Positions 35,990 to 47,009 of a stretch of DNA of 64,000 nucleotides are shown here, in pieces. The notes below the pieces were generated by a model. The model was not told the origin of the DNA, searched no databases, and worked only from the letters and a program-made list of their open reading frames with translations. How positions within the stretch are numbered: position 1 is the stretch's first letter; every line of letters begins with the position of its first letter. Origin of the DNA: Cenococcum geophilum 1.58 (Eukaryota > Ascomycota > Dothideomycetes > Gloniales > Gloniaceae); assembly GCA_001692895.1 (NCBI GenBank), contig KV748209.1:1697914-1761913 (forward strand), written 5' to 3'. The position numbers and the translations under genes were made by a program.

Positions 35990-38010
35990 GAGCTCTAAAT
36001 TTATACCTAATTTAAAATACGGCTAAGGAAGAATAGATTACTAGTAACTCCGTACTTAATATAAGGCCAATTAGTAACTCCTAGAGCTCTGCTACTAACT
36101 TAGTGTTTATTAAGGGGCGCATTAGCTATAGAATCTAGAACACCCGCTTATTCTACTACTGTTCTCTTTATACTAGTATACGGCTCGTTCCAGATATATA
36201 CCCTAATCGCAATACTATAGTCGCGTTTGCATGCCTTATATAATGTTATTATCTTAACCTTCTTAATCGCGATAAGCTTGTTTCTAGGGGGTTCGTATAG
36301 GAGGTAGGTAAAGACGTAGGAAACGCCGATTGCAAAGAGGACGTTAGTCAAGGAGGAGGCTCTATTACTACACTAAAGTAGGGAGTCGCGATAGAGGCCT
36401 AGTGGTAGAGAGGGGCTCTTTTAAATTGTTTACTAACGTTAATTACGCATTAATATACGAAGTTAAATCTGGGGCCTTATTCTAGAGCCTTACTAAACAA
36501 TTAACTTAATTATAGATTTAAATAAGCTATAGTAGTAGCCGCCACTAATTATAAAACGGGTAATATTAAAAGGCGTATAGATTAAACAGTTATAATATAG
36601 AGGCGATTTATAACCGAATAGTGAGGAGCTTTAAGCTCTATATCTCTTCGTTTGGTAAAAGAGACTTTTTATGTTAGGCGCTTTAGGCGCTCCTACTTAG
36701 GTTAGCATACTGCGGGCACCCTAGCTAGCGTAATTTTATTAGTAAGCCTTACTAAAACGCGTTAACTTATAATGCCGATAAAATGCTATAAAAGGCCACT
36801 ACCTATATATATATTTAAGGAAGTTGGGCAAAATATCGTAATATATAATATTATAACTGTAGGTTTCTGCCCTTCCTTTATTAACCAGCTACCAATTATA
36901 TAGGATAATTCTCTATTAAAGTCTTCCCCTAAATTACTACTACCTATCCGCTTTATACGCATTCTTAACATTAATAAGAATAAGCTTCCCTCTTAGATCT
37001 TACTACTAAACACTATCCATCCATTTATTACCTACTCTCTATATTAAAACCAATTTCCTCTTAACTTAACTATATACTAGCCCTCAACCTATTTTTAAAG
37101 TAAATGTTATAATAGTATATATGCTAATAAGGAGTTATAGATATCTTACGCTAATCGGTTATTATAGATAAATAAAACCCCTGGGTATGTAACTACCCTA
37201 GCTAAGCGTACTAAGCGTCCCTATATTAAAAAGGCGTTACTAAAGAATAGAGATAGGACCACTAAGCCAGCTCTAAAGCCGTAAAAGAAGAAAGCGGCGA
37301 ATAGTTACTAAAAGGAGATTGGAGGGTTTCTAATTAAGTAGGAGAAGAATAGTAAGGTAGCTAAAGCCACGAAGACAGCTTAGCTACCTATTAAGAAGCC
37401 TTCGCCAACCTATTCTGTCCTACTGGCCGCTGGAAATGCCACTATACGTAGTCTAAAGAGAACTGAGTTAAATAAAAACAGCGCCGCGGAGATGGCTGTT
37501 ATGGAAACTAGAAAACTATAAAGAGGGACCTCTTTAATATTATAAGTTAGACGATTAGTCGCATAAAGGAGGAATGGGATGCTTTATAAACTGCGTTACC
37601 CGCTAATTACCAGAATAAAGAGTTTAAAGACGGAAATTAAGGAACTTTAAAAAGCTAAGAAGGCTTAAAATATATCTATCGTTAATCTAATCCGGGACGC
37701 CTAAGTAATAAAGCAGGATTATCTCTAAGGTTATAAAACTATATTTGCAACTAACTGAAGCGCATAATATAAATTAAAGAAAGGTAATGTTTTAAGAGCT
37801 TTTAATAAAGGACCAGCTTAAGGTTATAAGGGAGGACGTACTATATACGCCAAATAAGGTATATTAAGTGCTATAAGTAGTTAAACAGTTTAACTAGCGG
37901 CTATCTAATATAGAGGATCAATTAAGGGCGGTATAGGAGGGCTTAAAGGAGGCTATAGTAAAGGCTTAATTAGCTTTACCTAGTCTCCTATTAAAAAACA
38001 ATTAAAAACA
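35990..38010 (+). pseudogene. Unidentified coding-like relic upstream of SNF2-like copy 2
   Basis: Several plus-strand stretches read as protein with mostly TAA/TAG interruptions. The first is about 36100-36640. The second, about 36786-37760, includes a Lys/Ala/Pro-rich basic region (around KKPSPTYSVLLAAGNA) and a helical segment (RIKSLKTEIKEL). A third (about 37760-38010, for example NQRLSNIEDQLRAVQEGLKEA) is coiled-coil-like. The parts are not all in one phase. I recognise no family. A basic, DNA- or RNA-binding-like middle and a coiled-coil end can be seen, but this is composition only. Open minus-strand frames at 36148-36351 and 36786-36971 lie antisense and are rejected. Confidence 0.4.
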
Positions 38011-38287
38011 ATACGTAAATTCTATACTTAGCTAAGTTATTACCTTTTTATATTAGTAGTTAAGGTAGGATTTATAAGGTTTAATAAACTAATAAGTTAG
38101 TTTAGTTTTTAAATCCTAAAAATTATAACTATATAAGACTTATACTACCTAAGGCAATCTACCGCAAAATGCCGCTAGACTTGGCATTTTATATATTTAC
38201 TAGAACTTTTTAATTCACCTTACCATTAATAAGCATTAGATAACAGTAATTTGCCTACTAGCGTTACTATAGGAGTACTTAACTTTA

Positions 38288-38467
38288 ATATCTACTTCGC
38301 CTAACTCTTTACCTCTACTACCTTAACTAACTCTCGCACGGCACCTCTATGCGATATTAATTAGTTAATTAATTAGTTTAACTACTAATTGCTACTTTAA
38401 GCCGTGACTTATACCCTAGAACTACAGCAATTTACCCAGTTAATTAATTCTTATAATTAGTTTATCT
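38288..38467 (+). pseudogene. SNF2-like ATPase relic, copy 2, 5' fragment before the 1-kb insert
   Basis: This piece is collinear with 23115-23294 of copy 1, including the shared attaattagttaattaatta segment. It ends in taattagtttatct, the 14 bp that are repeated after the insert at 39487-39500. Confidence 0.75.
38454..38467. repeat. Target-site duplication, left copy (14 bp)
   Basis: The sequence is taattagtttatct. Copy 1 has a single taattagtttatct at the matching place, which shows that the second copy was made by the insertion. Confidence 0.85.
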
Positions 38468-39486
38468 GGTCCTCGAAATCGGACTCTGCACCTGTACGTG
38501 GTGAGGCCTACGAACCTGCTGGTCTTTGGACTCAGCAGAGCCAACGCAGAGACGTCGCACAGCTGCGGGTAGGAGGTCGTTGTGGTGGTGGTTGAAATGT
38601 TGTGGGGGGTAGTGAAAAGTTTTCACATGGGATGGTAAGATCTCGAAAACCACTACTAACGGTTACCCCCTTTATAGTAGACAACTGCTACGCTCCTATT
38701 CAACCCTGTGTAATCCTCGCGGATACGAGATGGAATCCAACGTCCCCCGACCCCCAATTGAAAGCATCGACGACCTTACATCGACGAACGAACGAGCGCG
38801 AATGAACGAGCAGCGAGCAAATATACGGCCCCTCTTAACCCCTAGAGCGATCGCCCGCGGAGCATGCGGTCACTCGCCATTTTATTACTGCCGTAATACT
38901 ACCGCAGCCTGGATTGCGACCCACGGTTTTCCTTGTCTCCTTTTAACGGAGTGGTGACCCTTAGAGAGGGCCTAGCTGGGGCCTAGGTATAAAAGATACC
39001 CAAATACAATATATCCCGCTGTCAGTATTACGGTAGTTAGAACGGATGAATCCCCCTTACGCCTTCAATGGCTCTAGGGGGGGGAGGCAAGGCGTATATG
39101 GCAATGGTCAACAAGAGATAGCACACAGGGGACGGTCAAGATATGGGAGAGAACAACAATAAGCGCAAGCACACGGCGATCGATCGGCAAGGCCTAGCTG
39201 GGACGTAGTGAACCCTAGCTTTAGATAAGCTGGAGAAGGAAGCAGTGGTTCCCAAGGAGTTCAAAACATCTATGGAGGAGGACGTGCTGTAGGCCCGTAG
39301 GGCCGCTGCTACGTGCAAACATGGCAAATCGGGGTTTTTTATCCTACTGAGGCTGCTCATAGGGTTTTTCCTCCCCCAACTGCAGGGGTTTTTCTTCCTG
39401 TAAATACACAAGTTTTCCCCCCTGTGCGGAGTAGTCTGCGTGGGCCAGTAGGATCCGTATTAGACGTTAATCAAAGATTATACTAC
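38468..39486. mobile_element. Unclassified 1019-bp insertion, GC-richer and little affected by RIP
   Basis: This block interrupts copy 2 of the SNF2-like relic and is absent from copy 1 at the same point. A 14-bp duplication borders it, a length typical of target-primed (LINE or SINE) insertion and too long for most DNA transposons. It has no inverted ends, no LTRs and no A-rich tail. Composition differs sharply from the surroundings, with many CpG and CpA sites. Short frames exist on both strands (for example 38462-38653 minus, 38730-38957 plus, 39136-39411 minus), but none resembles a known protein. A TATAAAAG word lies at 38988-38995, and a G-run near 39073-39083. It could be a SINE-like or truncated LINE copy, or a retroposed host fragment. 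Confidence 0.7.
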
Positions 39487-39500
39487 TAATTAGTTTATCT
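39487..39500. repeat. Target-site duplication, right copy (14 bp)
   Basis: taattagtttatct repeats the sequence at 38454-38467, directly after the insert. Confidence 0.85.
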
Positions 39501-42500
39501 TACCTACCTACTTTAGACTTATACCTTTACTAAACACTAACTAGATTCTTCCGCTCTTATATAGCAACGCTCTACTTCTTCTTTATCCTATCTTAGTATC
39601 TTTACGCATTACTATAAAGGACTTAGATATTATAAATGGATGGGAAATCAATGCTTATCGCCTTAAGAAAATTAAGAAGATAATCTTAGATAATATAGTA
39701 GAGGCCAGGCTTAATAAAGTCGCGTTTTATACTGCTAAAGATAAAGTACTACACAACGACTTTATTTAAAAGGTCCTTAGTAACTTACCTAAGAGGGAAG
39801 ACATTTTAAAGAGCTGGTCTAAAGATACTATTATTACTTTAATAATATCTTAAAGAACTAATGCTATAAAATAATAAAATAAGTTAGAACCTAGAAGTTA
39901 GACTTAACCTAAATTCGAACCTATAATAACGCTAGCGCCTATATTTACTTCTAAGCAAATCTTAAAATCACTAGGCCCTATATTATTAGGTAAGCCGCTT
40001 TTACTTAAAAATATAACCTTCTAATTTTAAAGAATAAACTTAACTACCCAAAACACTATAGAGCTTTGCATAATCTATAACATTATAAAAGCTAATACAG
40101 AAACTCTAACAATTAAAGAAATTAGTTTTTCGCTATTTTAAGAGGTTATAATATTAGTAGGGTTTAACTTAGACAAGGATTAAATTATATAGGTCAACAT
40201 TAAATCCTATAAGGAGGCTTATATTGCCCGGCAAGGGGTATTATAAGCCGTATTTTAGTAATGCATGCTATACTATAGAAGTAAAGTGGAACTCATATTT
40301 AAGAGTACTAACTATAAGTTCTTTTAACAACATCTGGCTATCTATATACTAATAATTACAGCTAAGCATTTAATTATAGAAATACCGTACTAAATACCGC
40401 GCAAGTAGAGTATAAACCCTCCCAGTATCGCTAATACCCTAATTCGCCAGTCTTTACGCGGCAAGCCTACATATAAAAAACGGCGGAAAACTGCGTCTAA
40501 GCAGACCCGCAAGCACTTAGAGTACTTAAATAATGAGTTCGTTAATAAAGATATTGAAAGTAAGAGCGATGCTTTATCAACCTTATTAGCGTACAGCAGC
40601 ATTCTAAGTTTATTAGGTTGGAAGAAACATAGTTATAAAAGGGAGTAACCTACTAGAGCATCTAAAGGCAAATTGCGGTAAGCTACTAAGGACGGCTATA
40701 GTGGTCTAGCTATCTAGCCTATAGGGAGTCCTAACAGTATAGAGAAGAATAAAGACAATTATAATGCTCTCTAAAGCGCAACCGCTCCAGATCCTAAACT
40801 AGCTTAACTATAGGTTATAACCGTAGACGATTTGGCTGGTAATACTATACAGGTTTCTGCAGAAGACGATAACCTAGAAGAAGAGGCCCTTAAAAATACA
40901 ATAAACGAAGCTAATAGGGAGGTAGAGGCTACTAATTGTATTAAGTAAAGGTATGGGCATATAAGCATATAGAGTACATCTTAAATTAGACTAACGTTAG
41001 CTTTTTTTAGATTTTAAGAAGCCGCTACGGCAAAAGTAGGCGGTAAGATTAAAAGAATAGAGTAGTGGATATATAAACGCTTAGCTAAGCTATAGAGGGT
41101 TTCTAAAGGGGCCCTCTTAGGGAATAATATAGTCCCTATTCCCCGCAGATAGGGTTTAAATCTAGAGTTTAGAGCGTTCCTATACTAGCTATATAGTGTA
41201 TTTAAGATATTCTACTAGGAACGTATAAAGCTAAATAGTAGGGTTTTTATAGACGGTATAGGGACCGGCAAAATAGTAACCGTATACTTAACTATTATCC
41301 TTAACTACTACTATGCTATAAACCTAGATAAAGTAGCTACTAATTAAGCGGCTAGAAATGCTACTTAATATCTACTAAAGGGCCACTAGGCTAATAGCGT
41401 TAAGTATCCTAGCTAGGATAGAGTGCCTCTATTATACTTATGCGTAAATTATAACGCTATATTTATAATACGTAAACAGTATAATACCAGCCTAGTTATC
41501 GCAGTTCTATATATTATTACTACCTGGAGAGATAATTATATCTTATTATTTAAAAACTTACTACTTATAACGCAAGCGTAGGCACCGCTAAGAGTTATAA
41601 TGTGCTATTTAATGGTGGATATTTCTCTAGGTATGGAGCAGCCAACTTTAAATAAGTGGCTAAAAATAGAAACGTTGGGAAACTGGACCGCCTATAATAC
41701 TTTAAATACTTATTAGGCTCTTATAGATAAAGCAAAGACCCCTTACCTATGGTTCTCCAATAGTATCCTACCACTTAGAAAGGGTAATCCTTTAGTTAAT
41801 ACCCCGGCTGCCTTAGTAATAAGATTTATTATAATTATAATATCCAAATGCCTAAAACAGCGTGTTATTAATAACTTTATAATCACTAGAAGAGTCTACT
41901 ACTTCTTATTTAATAGTAAGTAAGAGGATAAAGGTTAGCAGTCGGTTAAGACCACGTTTTTTAGTAGGGTTTTATAGGATAAGTTTTATAACGAGAAGAA
42001 TAAAGAGACTATAGTTAACCAATTTCTTTGTTTCTATAAAAGTACTATACTAAAACGCCTTAGATTCTTTATCTAGGCTATATTAGGGACTCTAATAGAG
42101 AATGGTGTTATAAATATATATTGGTTTATTATAAGTGGCCTTTTAGATCTAGATTAGGCAAGCGCCTAAGATAATAGCATTCTTAAAAAATGCACGTCCG
42201 TTAAAGTTAAAAAAATAGTAAAGCTATAAAGTCATTTTTTAAAATAAGGAAAGAGCAACCCTAAAGGGGTCTTATAGTCTACGGCATATAAAGAATTAGT
42301 TTAGGTCGGCAGAGAAATACTTATAAACTTTAAAATTTGCCGTACCTTAAATACCATCGGCTTTAACAGAAGAAAATTAAAAGTTATTTTAGGCGAGCTC
42401 TAAATTTACTACCTAAACTATAAGTATAGAACTATAGAAATTGAATTGCTATAGGGTATAAAAAGTGCAATGGCGTTAGAAATAGAAGAGGCATTTTAGT

Positions 42501-43403
42501 AGAAAATGGTTAAATAGAAAGAAAATAGTTCTTTTAAGGGGAACTAACTAATACAAATGGCCGGTACCTCCTTAAGCACCTACTTTACGTACCGTGTTGC
42601 AGCGACGACGCTTAGGTTACTTTTATAGAAGGATAGATGTAATAAGGATCTGCTAGATAATGACAAAATCGACATATAAGCGAAATTTCACGTAAAATTA
42701 ATTAAATCTCCTATTGGAAGCATCTTAGATAAGAATAAGGAGGAAATTCTTCGCGGTAATATAAAGTTTAAGGCGCTTTTAGCTATCTGTAAAGAAGTTA
42801 TATAATTAAAAAACGTCGGGGGGTATTATAGCAAGGTTGTTATTGGTACTGATTTCCTAACTATTGGGGTGGTATATATAGCAGTAAGTAATAAAACACT
42901 CTATCTTTTTACCTTTTAATAGCAGCTTACTTAACCGGAACTCTAAGTTAATACTTATTTTAGGCCTTGGTTGCTAAATATAGCGAGAATGCTGTTATAT
43001 ATCTCCCTAGAGGAATATTACTAAAGTAAAAGAACTACATTATCTATAACTTGTGGAAGCAGCTAAGCAGACTATAGATTCTTTTATTATCTCTAAAGGC
43101 TATTATAGAGGGTATTACCCTTAATAAGGTATACTTTATTATGCTTATAAAGCTTAATCTATTCTTTAGTAAATAGGAATAGTTTATATACTACATCTAC
43201 CGAATTGGCCAAGAAAACCCTCTTATAATAGCATATATTTTATATAACACGGCTTCCTATATTAAGGTTAGAATTCTAAATAAGTATAAGTTTAAAAAGA
43301 CCGCTGTAGACAAGATACTAGACGTAGACACAAATAAGCTAGGGAGTTTAAAGGAGCAGCTAGTGGAAGTATTCTAGCGAGGTGTTTTTAATATTTTAGC
43401 GCA
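39501..43403 (+). pseudogene. SNF2-like ATPase relic, copy 2, main part
   Basis: This is the better preserved copy. On the plus strand it reads for well over 1000 codons, broken chiefly by TAA/TAG. The N-terminal 500 or so residues have no named domain, with a basic stretch near 40450-40510 (GKPTYKKRRKTASKQTRKH). The ATPase core follows: lead-in LYSVFKIFY, then Walker A VFIDGIGTGKIVTVYLT (41242-41292). Next is a motif-Ia-like SLVIAVLYIITTWRDNYI (about 41490-41540), then a motif III-like ILGTLIENGVINIYWFI (about 42081-42131). These match the SNF2 order 'DG.GTGKT', 'P.LVV.P....W', 'SGTPIEN'. I could not see a clear DExH motif. Downstream segments probably include the second lobe. Products would be nuclear ATPases, and the role is unknown. 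Confidence 0.6.
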
Positions 43404-43739
43404 GAATTAAGTAATATGCTAGGTAATTTACCGCAAAGTCTTGTCTGGTAAAAGAAGTATACTAGGCTGTTGTTTTAAGAATTAGGTAATATAGTAGGCA
43501 ATATGCCGCAGTTTTATGGCTAATAGAAGGCATATGCTGGGGGTTTTTTTTAATAGAGTAAGCAATGTTTCTTGGCGATATACCGCATTCTTACGGTTAA
43601 TAGAAGGTATATTAGGTTGTTTTTTATAAAATAGGGCGATATATTGGCAATATGCCGCAATTCTTATATTAATGAGAGAAGTTTATTATCTTACTATTTA
43701 AGGAACTAGGCAATAAGCGACCGGATATATCGCAGTGCT
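43404..43739 (+). repeat. 75-bp array of SNF2-like copy 2, first part
   Basis: About four and a half units of the same 75-bp family as at 34839-35880 follow the helicase-like frame. The array is cut at 43739 by the LINE-tailed retroposon, which duplicated atatcgcagtgct (43727-43739 and 47010-47022). Confidence 0.8.
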
Positions 43740-44112
43740 TATGATGGCTAAGTGCAGAGGCGATGGTAGGGAGCCGTCGCAGCGCATGCAGCGCGCTGTC
43801 GTTGCGGCTTCGTGGTGTTGAGCCTGCGACGCGTACGAAGCATCGCATAAAGTATCGCCCTTAACAACACCAGGAGTCTTACTGCCTCCGCTTAAGGCTC
43901 CTGTCCTACCATCTAGGGAGGCCCATTAAGGGAAACTAGGATACGAAAACCACCCGACGTACGACTACCTGGCTCGTAGCCAGGCCCGAAACTGGCCTTA
44001 TCCAGCCAGTTGACGTGGACGCGTCCTAGACGTACAATAGGACACCCTTGGGCTTGCACTAGCTCTAAGATCGTAAAGGGAATGCGGTGAGGGCGTAGGG
44101 ATCCTCTTTTAT

Positions 44113-44222
44113 AAGAACTTGTTAAGGTTAACGCGTCGCAGGCTCCTTGTACGAAACTTGTTAAGGCCTTAAGGCCACCGTGAAGAACTTGTTAAGGCCC
44201 TGCCTAAAGAACTCGTTAAGGC
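44113..44222 (+). repeat. Short direct repeats, aagaacttgttaaggcc type, 4 copies
   Basis: Copies begin near 44113, 44152, 44182 and 44207. They lie in the 5' third of the LINE-tailed retroposon, where 5' UTR repeats with promoter activity are common in LINEs. That role is only inferred. Confidence 0.7.
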
Positions 44223-44253
44223 CCCTCTACAAGGGCCTATCCGGTACACCCAG

Positions 44254-44483
44254 GTGACTTAGAAGAGGGTCTTAATAGGCGTGGTACGCGCGACCTGGAC
44301 GATGGCAACGTGATAGCGACGCGATAGTGACGCGACGGCGATGTGATGGCGACTAGACGGCTAACGAGGTGGAAACACGGGCAAAGCTTTAGGTAGCGGA
44401 AATATAGGCCAGCTTTGACGGCCTTATAGCGTCAAAAGGTGACTTATAGGAGGGTCTTAATAGGCGTGGTACACGTAACCTAA
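44254..44483 (+). repeat. Pair of 43-bp direct repeats 185 bp apart
   Basis: gtgacttagaagagggtctt and its continuation to cgacct start at 44254 and recur with few differences at 44439. Between them lie short gcgacgygat-type repeats (about 44300-44355). An AT-rich TATA-like run (tgtatatatatat) follows at about 44484-44497. Confidence 0.7.
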
Positions 44484-44587
44484 TGTATATATATATGGGG
44501 AAGGCTATAGGGAAATACAGGTACAGTCGGACGAGGACTTAATAGTTAGAGATATAGGTATAGCTTATAAAAAGGGGGGACATAAGC

Positions 44588-44794
44588 TTGGTTAGTAGGA
44601 GAGGGGGGAGTAGGTCGCCCGGTGCGGGACCTGGTGTCTCTACGGCCCCCTCCTATAAGATACGGTCGGCCTGTTATGAGGAGACTCTTATAGGTAACGC
44701 GAAACGGGACCTAGTGGTATATAGGGTGTCGCGCCCCTATATTACTACTGGCCTCCCGCGGGGCGTAGTACGTAGTAGCCACTGCTGGCTCTAA
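44588..44794 (+). CDS. Possible short open frame in the LINE-tailed retroposon (doubtful)
   Basis: A frame of 68 codons opens at TTG, not ATG, and ends at TAA 44792-44794. It would encode a basic, Ser/Gly/Arg-rich N-terminus (SRRGGSRSPGAGPG) followed by an unbiased segment. No family is recognised. It lies just downstream of the 5' repeats, where an ORF1-like gene would be expected, but length, start codon and isolation all argue for chance. The interval from here to 45550 shows no other feature. Confidence 0.15.
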   Translation: MVSRRGGSRSPGAGPGVSTAPSYKIRSACYEETLIGNAKRDLVVYRVSRPYITTGLPRGVVRSSHCWL

Positions 44795-45550
44795 GGACCT
44801 TACCCCTTAACTAGGCTCTGACCCCTGGTGTACCTAGTAAGTAGGCAGGATTATACCCTGGCCGGAGAGACTACTACGTAGCTTAAGAGAACGGACGCGC
44901 GTGTTGGTATATTAACAGACGGAACCGTTTGCTAGGACGGCATGCCGGTAAGACGTGCTTAAGGAGCAAACAGGAGTTACTTAGGTAGGTAAGGTTTTAG
45001 CTAGGCCTTATCTATAGATGGTGCACCTAAGGCTATATACAGGATGCAGCCACGACGCCCTTATAGGAATACGCTAGTAGGCGCGTAAGACAGGAGTTGC
45101 GACCCTTGGAAATGGCAGCTTATGCCGTGCCAGTGGAAACAATAAAAAGAGGCGTAAAACTAGAGGCTATGGAAGGCTCCTAAGCTGTGCGAAAGCGTAC
45201 TAACTTTAGGAGGAAACTCTTATATAGACTGTAGGGGGGGCAGACTGGTACTTAGGCTAATAACCCGTTATAAGATATCCGAAAGAACTGGTATGATCCC
45301 CTGTATTATTAGTGGTGGTAGCTAACTGCTTATGGCTTAGGAGAATGCACTAGAAAACTAAAGTGGAGGCCTAGATAAGCAGGCACGTTGAACTCTACTA
45401 TATTACTAGTACTACTAGAATATATAACTACCTGCCTCCGTCCATCGCCTCCCCTTTGCTTCTTCGTCCGTCGTCATAAGGGCGCCGCCGGTTGTATACC
45501 CCCTAAAGACACGTCACTATGACGCTAGCCACCACAACTAACAATTCCAC

Positions 45551-46215
45551 TATAACCGGTCTGCCATAGAGTAGATGACCTCTACTATAACTAGTCTGCC
45601 GTAGGGCAGACGACCTCCTCTATAACCCGTCTGCCGTAGGGCAGATAACCTCTACTATAACCAGTTTGCCGTAGGGTAGACAACCTCCTTTATAACCCGT
45701 TTGCCGCAGGGCAGACAACCTCCTCTACAACCTATCTGCTGTAGGGCAAACGACCTCCTCTATAACCCGTCTGCCGTAGGGCAGACGACCTCCTTTATAA
45801 CCCGTCTGCCGTAGGGCAGATGACCTCCTCTATAACCCGTCTGCCGTAGGGTAGACGACCTCTACTATAACCCGTCTGCTACAGGGCAGATAACCTCCAC
45901 TATAACCTATTTGCTGCAGGGCAGACGACCTCTACTATAACCCGTCTGCTATAGGGTAGACGACCTCCACTATAACCCGTCTGCTGTATAGCAGACAACC
46001 TCTACTATAACCCGTTTACTGCAGGGTAGACAACCTCCTCTATAACCTATCTGCTGTAGGGCAGACGACCTCCTCTATAACCCGTCTACCGCAGGGCAGA
46101 CGACCTCCTCTATAACCCGTCTGCCGCAGGGTAGACAACCTCCTCTATAACTAGTCTGCTGTAGGGCAGACGACCTCCTCTATAACTAGTCTGCTGTAGA
46201 GCAGACGACCTCTAC
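45551..46215. repeat. Hairpin minisatellite, 35-bp unit, exactly 19 copies
   Basis: Nineteen 35-mers of the type tataacccgtctgccgtagg followed by gcagacgacctcctc fill 665 bp without a gap, with a partial unit after 46215. Each unit contains GTCTGCC-GTAG-GGCAGAC, a 7-bp stem with a 4-base loop. Differences between units are mostly C/T and G/A, and some are paired changes in both arms (for example gtttgcc with ggtagac). It sits in the 3' half of the LINE-tailed retroposon. Confidence 0.95.
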
Positions 46216-46227
46216 TACAACCGGTCC

Positions 46228-46865
46228 ACAGCTGTCGCGCTATAGGTAATTAAACTATAGAGGACCGTAGGCGTACTATAGGCGCACTATAGGCGTACCG
46301 CAGACGATATACTGCTAGGGTAGCTATAGTAGGGGATAGGGGAAGGGGGCTGGCCCGTGTTACTTTAGCACGTTAAATATAAGGTGTATAGGCGAATTGG
46401 TGTTTATACCCTATATAAGACAACCTCGTAAAAAATTTTCTATGGGAGTGGGTTTATGTAACGAGGTTTGCCCTTATAAAATACCCGTTTTCTAGAGCGT
46501 AAATCTAGGATTAGTAGGTTACTTTTAGGGAGAGTACCTACTAATTACTAATTCCCTACCCATTTCTTTAGCAAGGAGAAGGAATAGGGTANAGAATTAA
46601 ACAGTNNTATGGGGGTAATTGGTAGCTACTTTNAAGCTAGTAAGCTATATGGTTTCTCTTATTCTTATATGCAAAACTACGTTAAAAATCTACCTTTTAG
46701 AGCGCTTTTTCTACTCTAGGAACAGTAGAATACGGCAGAAACAGATAAAAGAGCCAGGATTTTCGTGTGATTTTCTTAGTGTAAACTGGACCATAGTAAG
46801 CAAAATATTAGGACAAAACACTAATAGGCTAGGACTCCCCTAGTATTTAAAAACGGGCCGGAGTG
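46228..46865. other. Non-repetitive 3' region of the LINE-tailed retroposon
   Basis: This region has no recognised gene. It contains a few N bases (46592-46633). An open frame at 46619-46843 spans an N and has no supporting features. It leads into the shared LINE tail at 46866. Confidence 0.4.
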
Positions 46866-47009
46866 TCCACTTAGCTACTAGTACATGTTAAGCTGCCTAG
46901 GAAGGATTTATGTATATAGAACTATAGCGCCATAGCCTAGAGGCTGCATGCGCAGTATTGTACGTAGTATAATACAATGGATATAAAAAAAAATAAAAAA
47001 AATAAAAAA
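46866..47009 (+). repeat. LINE 3' tail shared with 2395-2525
   Basis: The stretch actatagcgccatagcctag continues through atgcgcagtattgtacgtag to the A-rich end. It is identical or nearly so in both places. LINE reverse transcriptases recognise their RNA by the 3' end, which would let an unrelated body with this tail be copied (established for several LINE/SINE pairs, inferred here). Confidence 0.9.

Larger units (their letters stand above)
43740..47009 (+). mobile_element. LINE-tailed non-autonomous retroposon, 3.27 kb
   Basis: The insertion is flanked by a 13-bp duplication (atatcgcagtgct at 43727-43739 and 47010-47022). It ends in an A-rich tail, and its last 140 bp or so (46866-47009) nearly equal the 3' end of the LINE at 2395-2525. 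The rest shows no reverse transcriptase or RNase H and no similarity to that LINE's body as far as present. It holds a set of short direct repeats near the 5' end, a 35-bp hairpin minisatellite and a non-repetitive stretch (46230-46865). Composition is richer in GC and CpA than the flanks. The simplest reading is a non-autonomous element mobilised by the LINE machinery through its borrowed 3' end. An internally deleted LINE with an unrelated 5' region is an alternative. Confidence 0.78.

Noticed and set aside
36148-36971. Two minus-strand open frames (36148-36351 and 36786-36971)
   Set aside because: Both are antisense to plus-strand coding-like stretches and show no motif.
40390-40602. Minus-strand open frame of 70 codons
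   Set aside because: It is antisense to the basic region of SNF2-like copy 2.
45551-46215. CRISPR array
   Set aside because: The 35-mers follow each other without spacers, and the genome is fungal.
43741-46865. A host gene locus or rDNA spacer fragment, because of the GC content and repeats
   Set aside because: The 13-bp target duplication and the LINE tail show that the whole block arrived as one retroposed unit. An rDNA-spacer origin of part of the body cannot be excluded but has no positive evidence.
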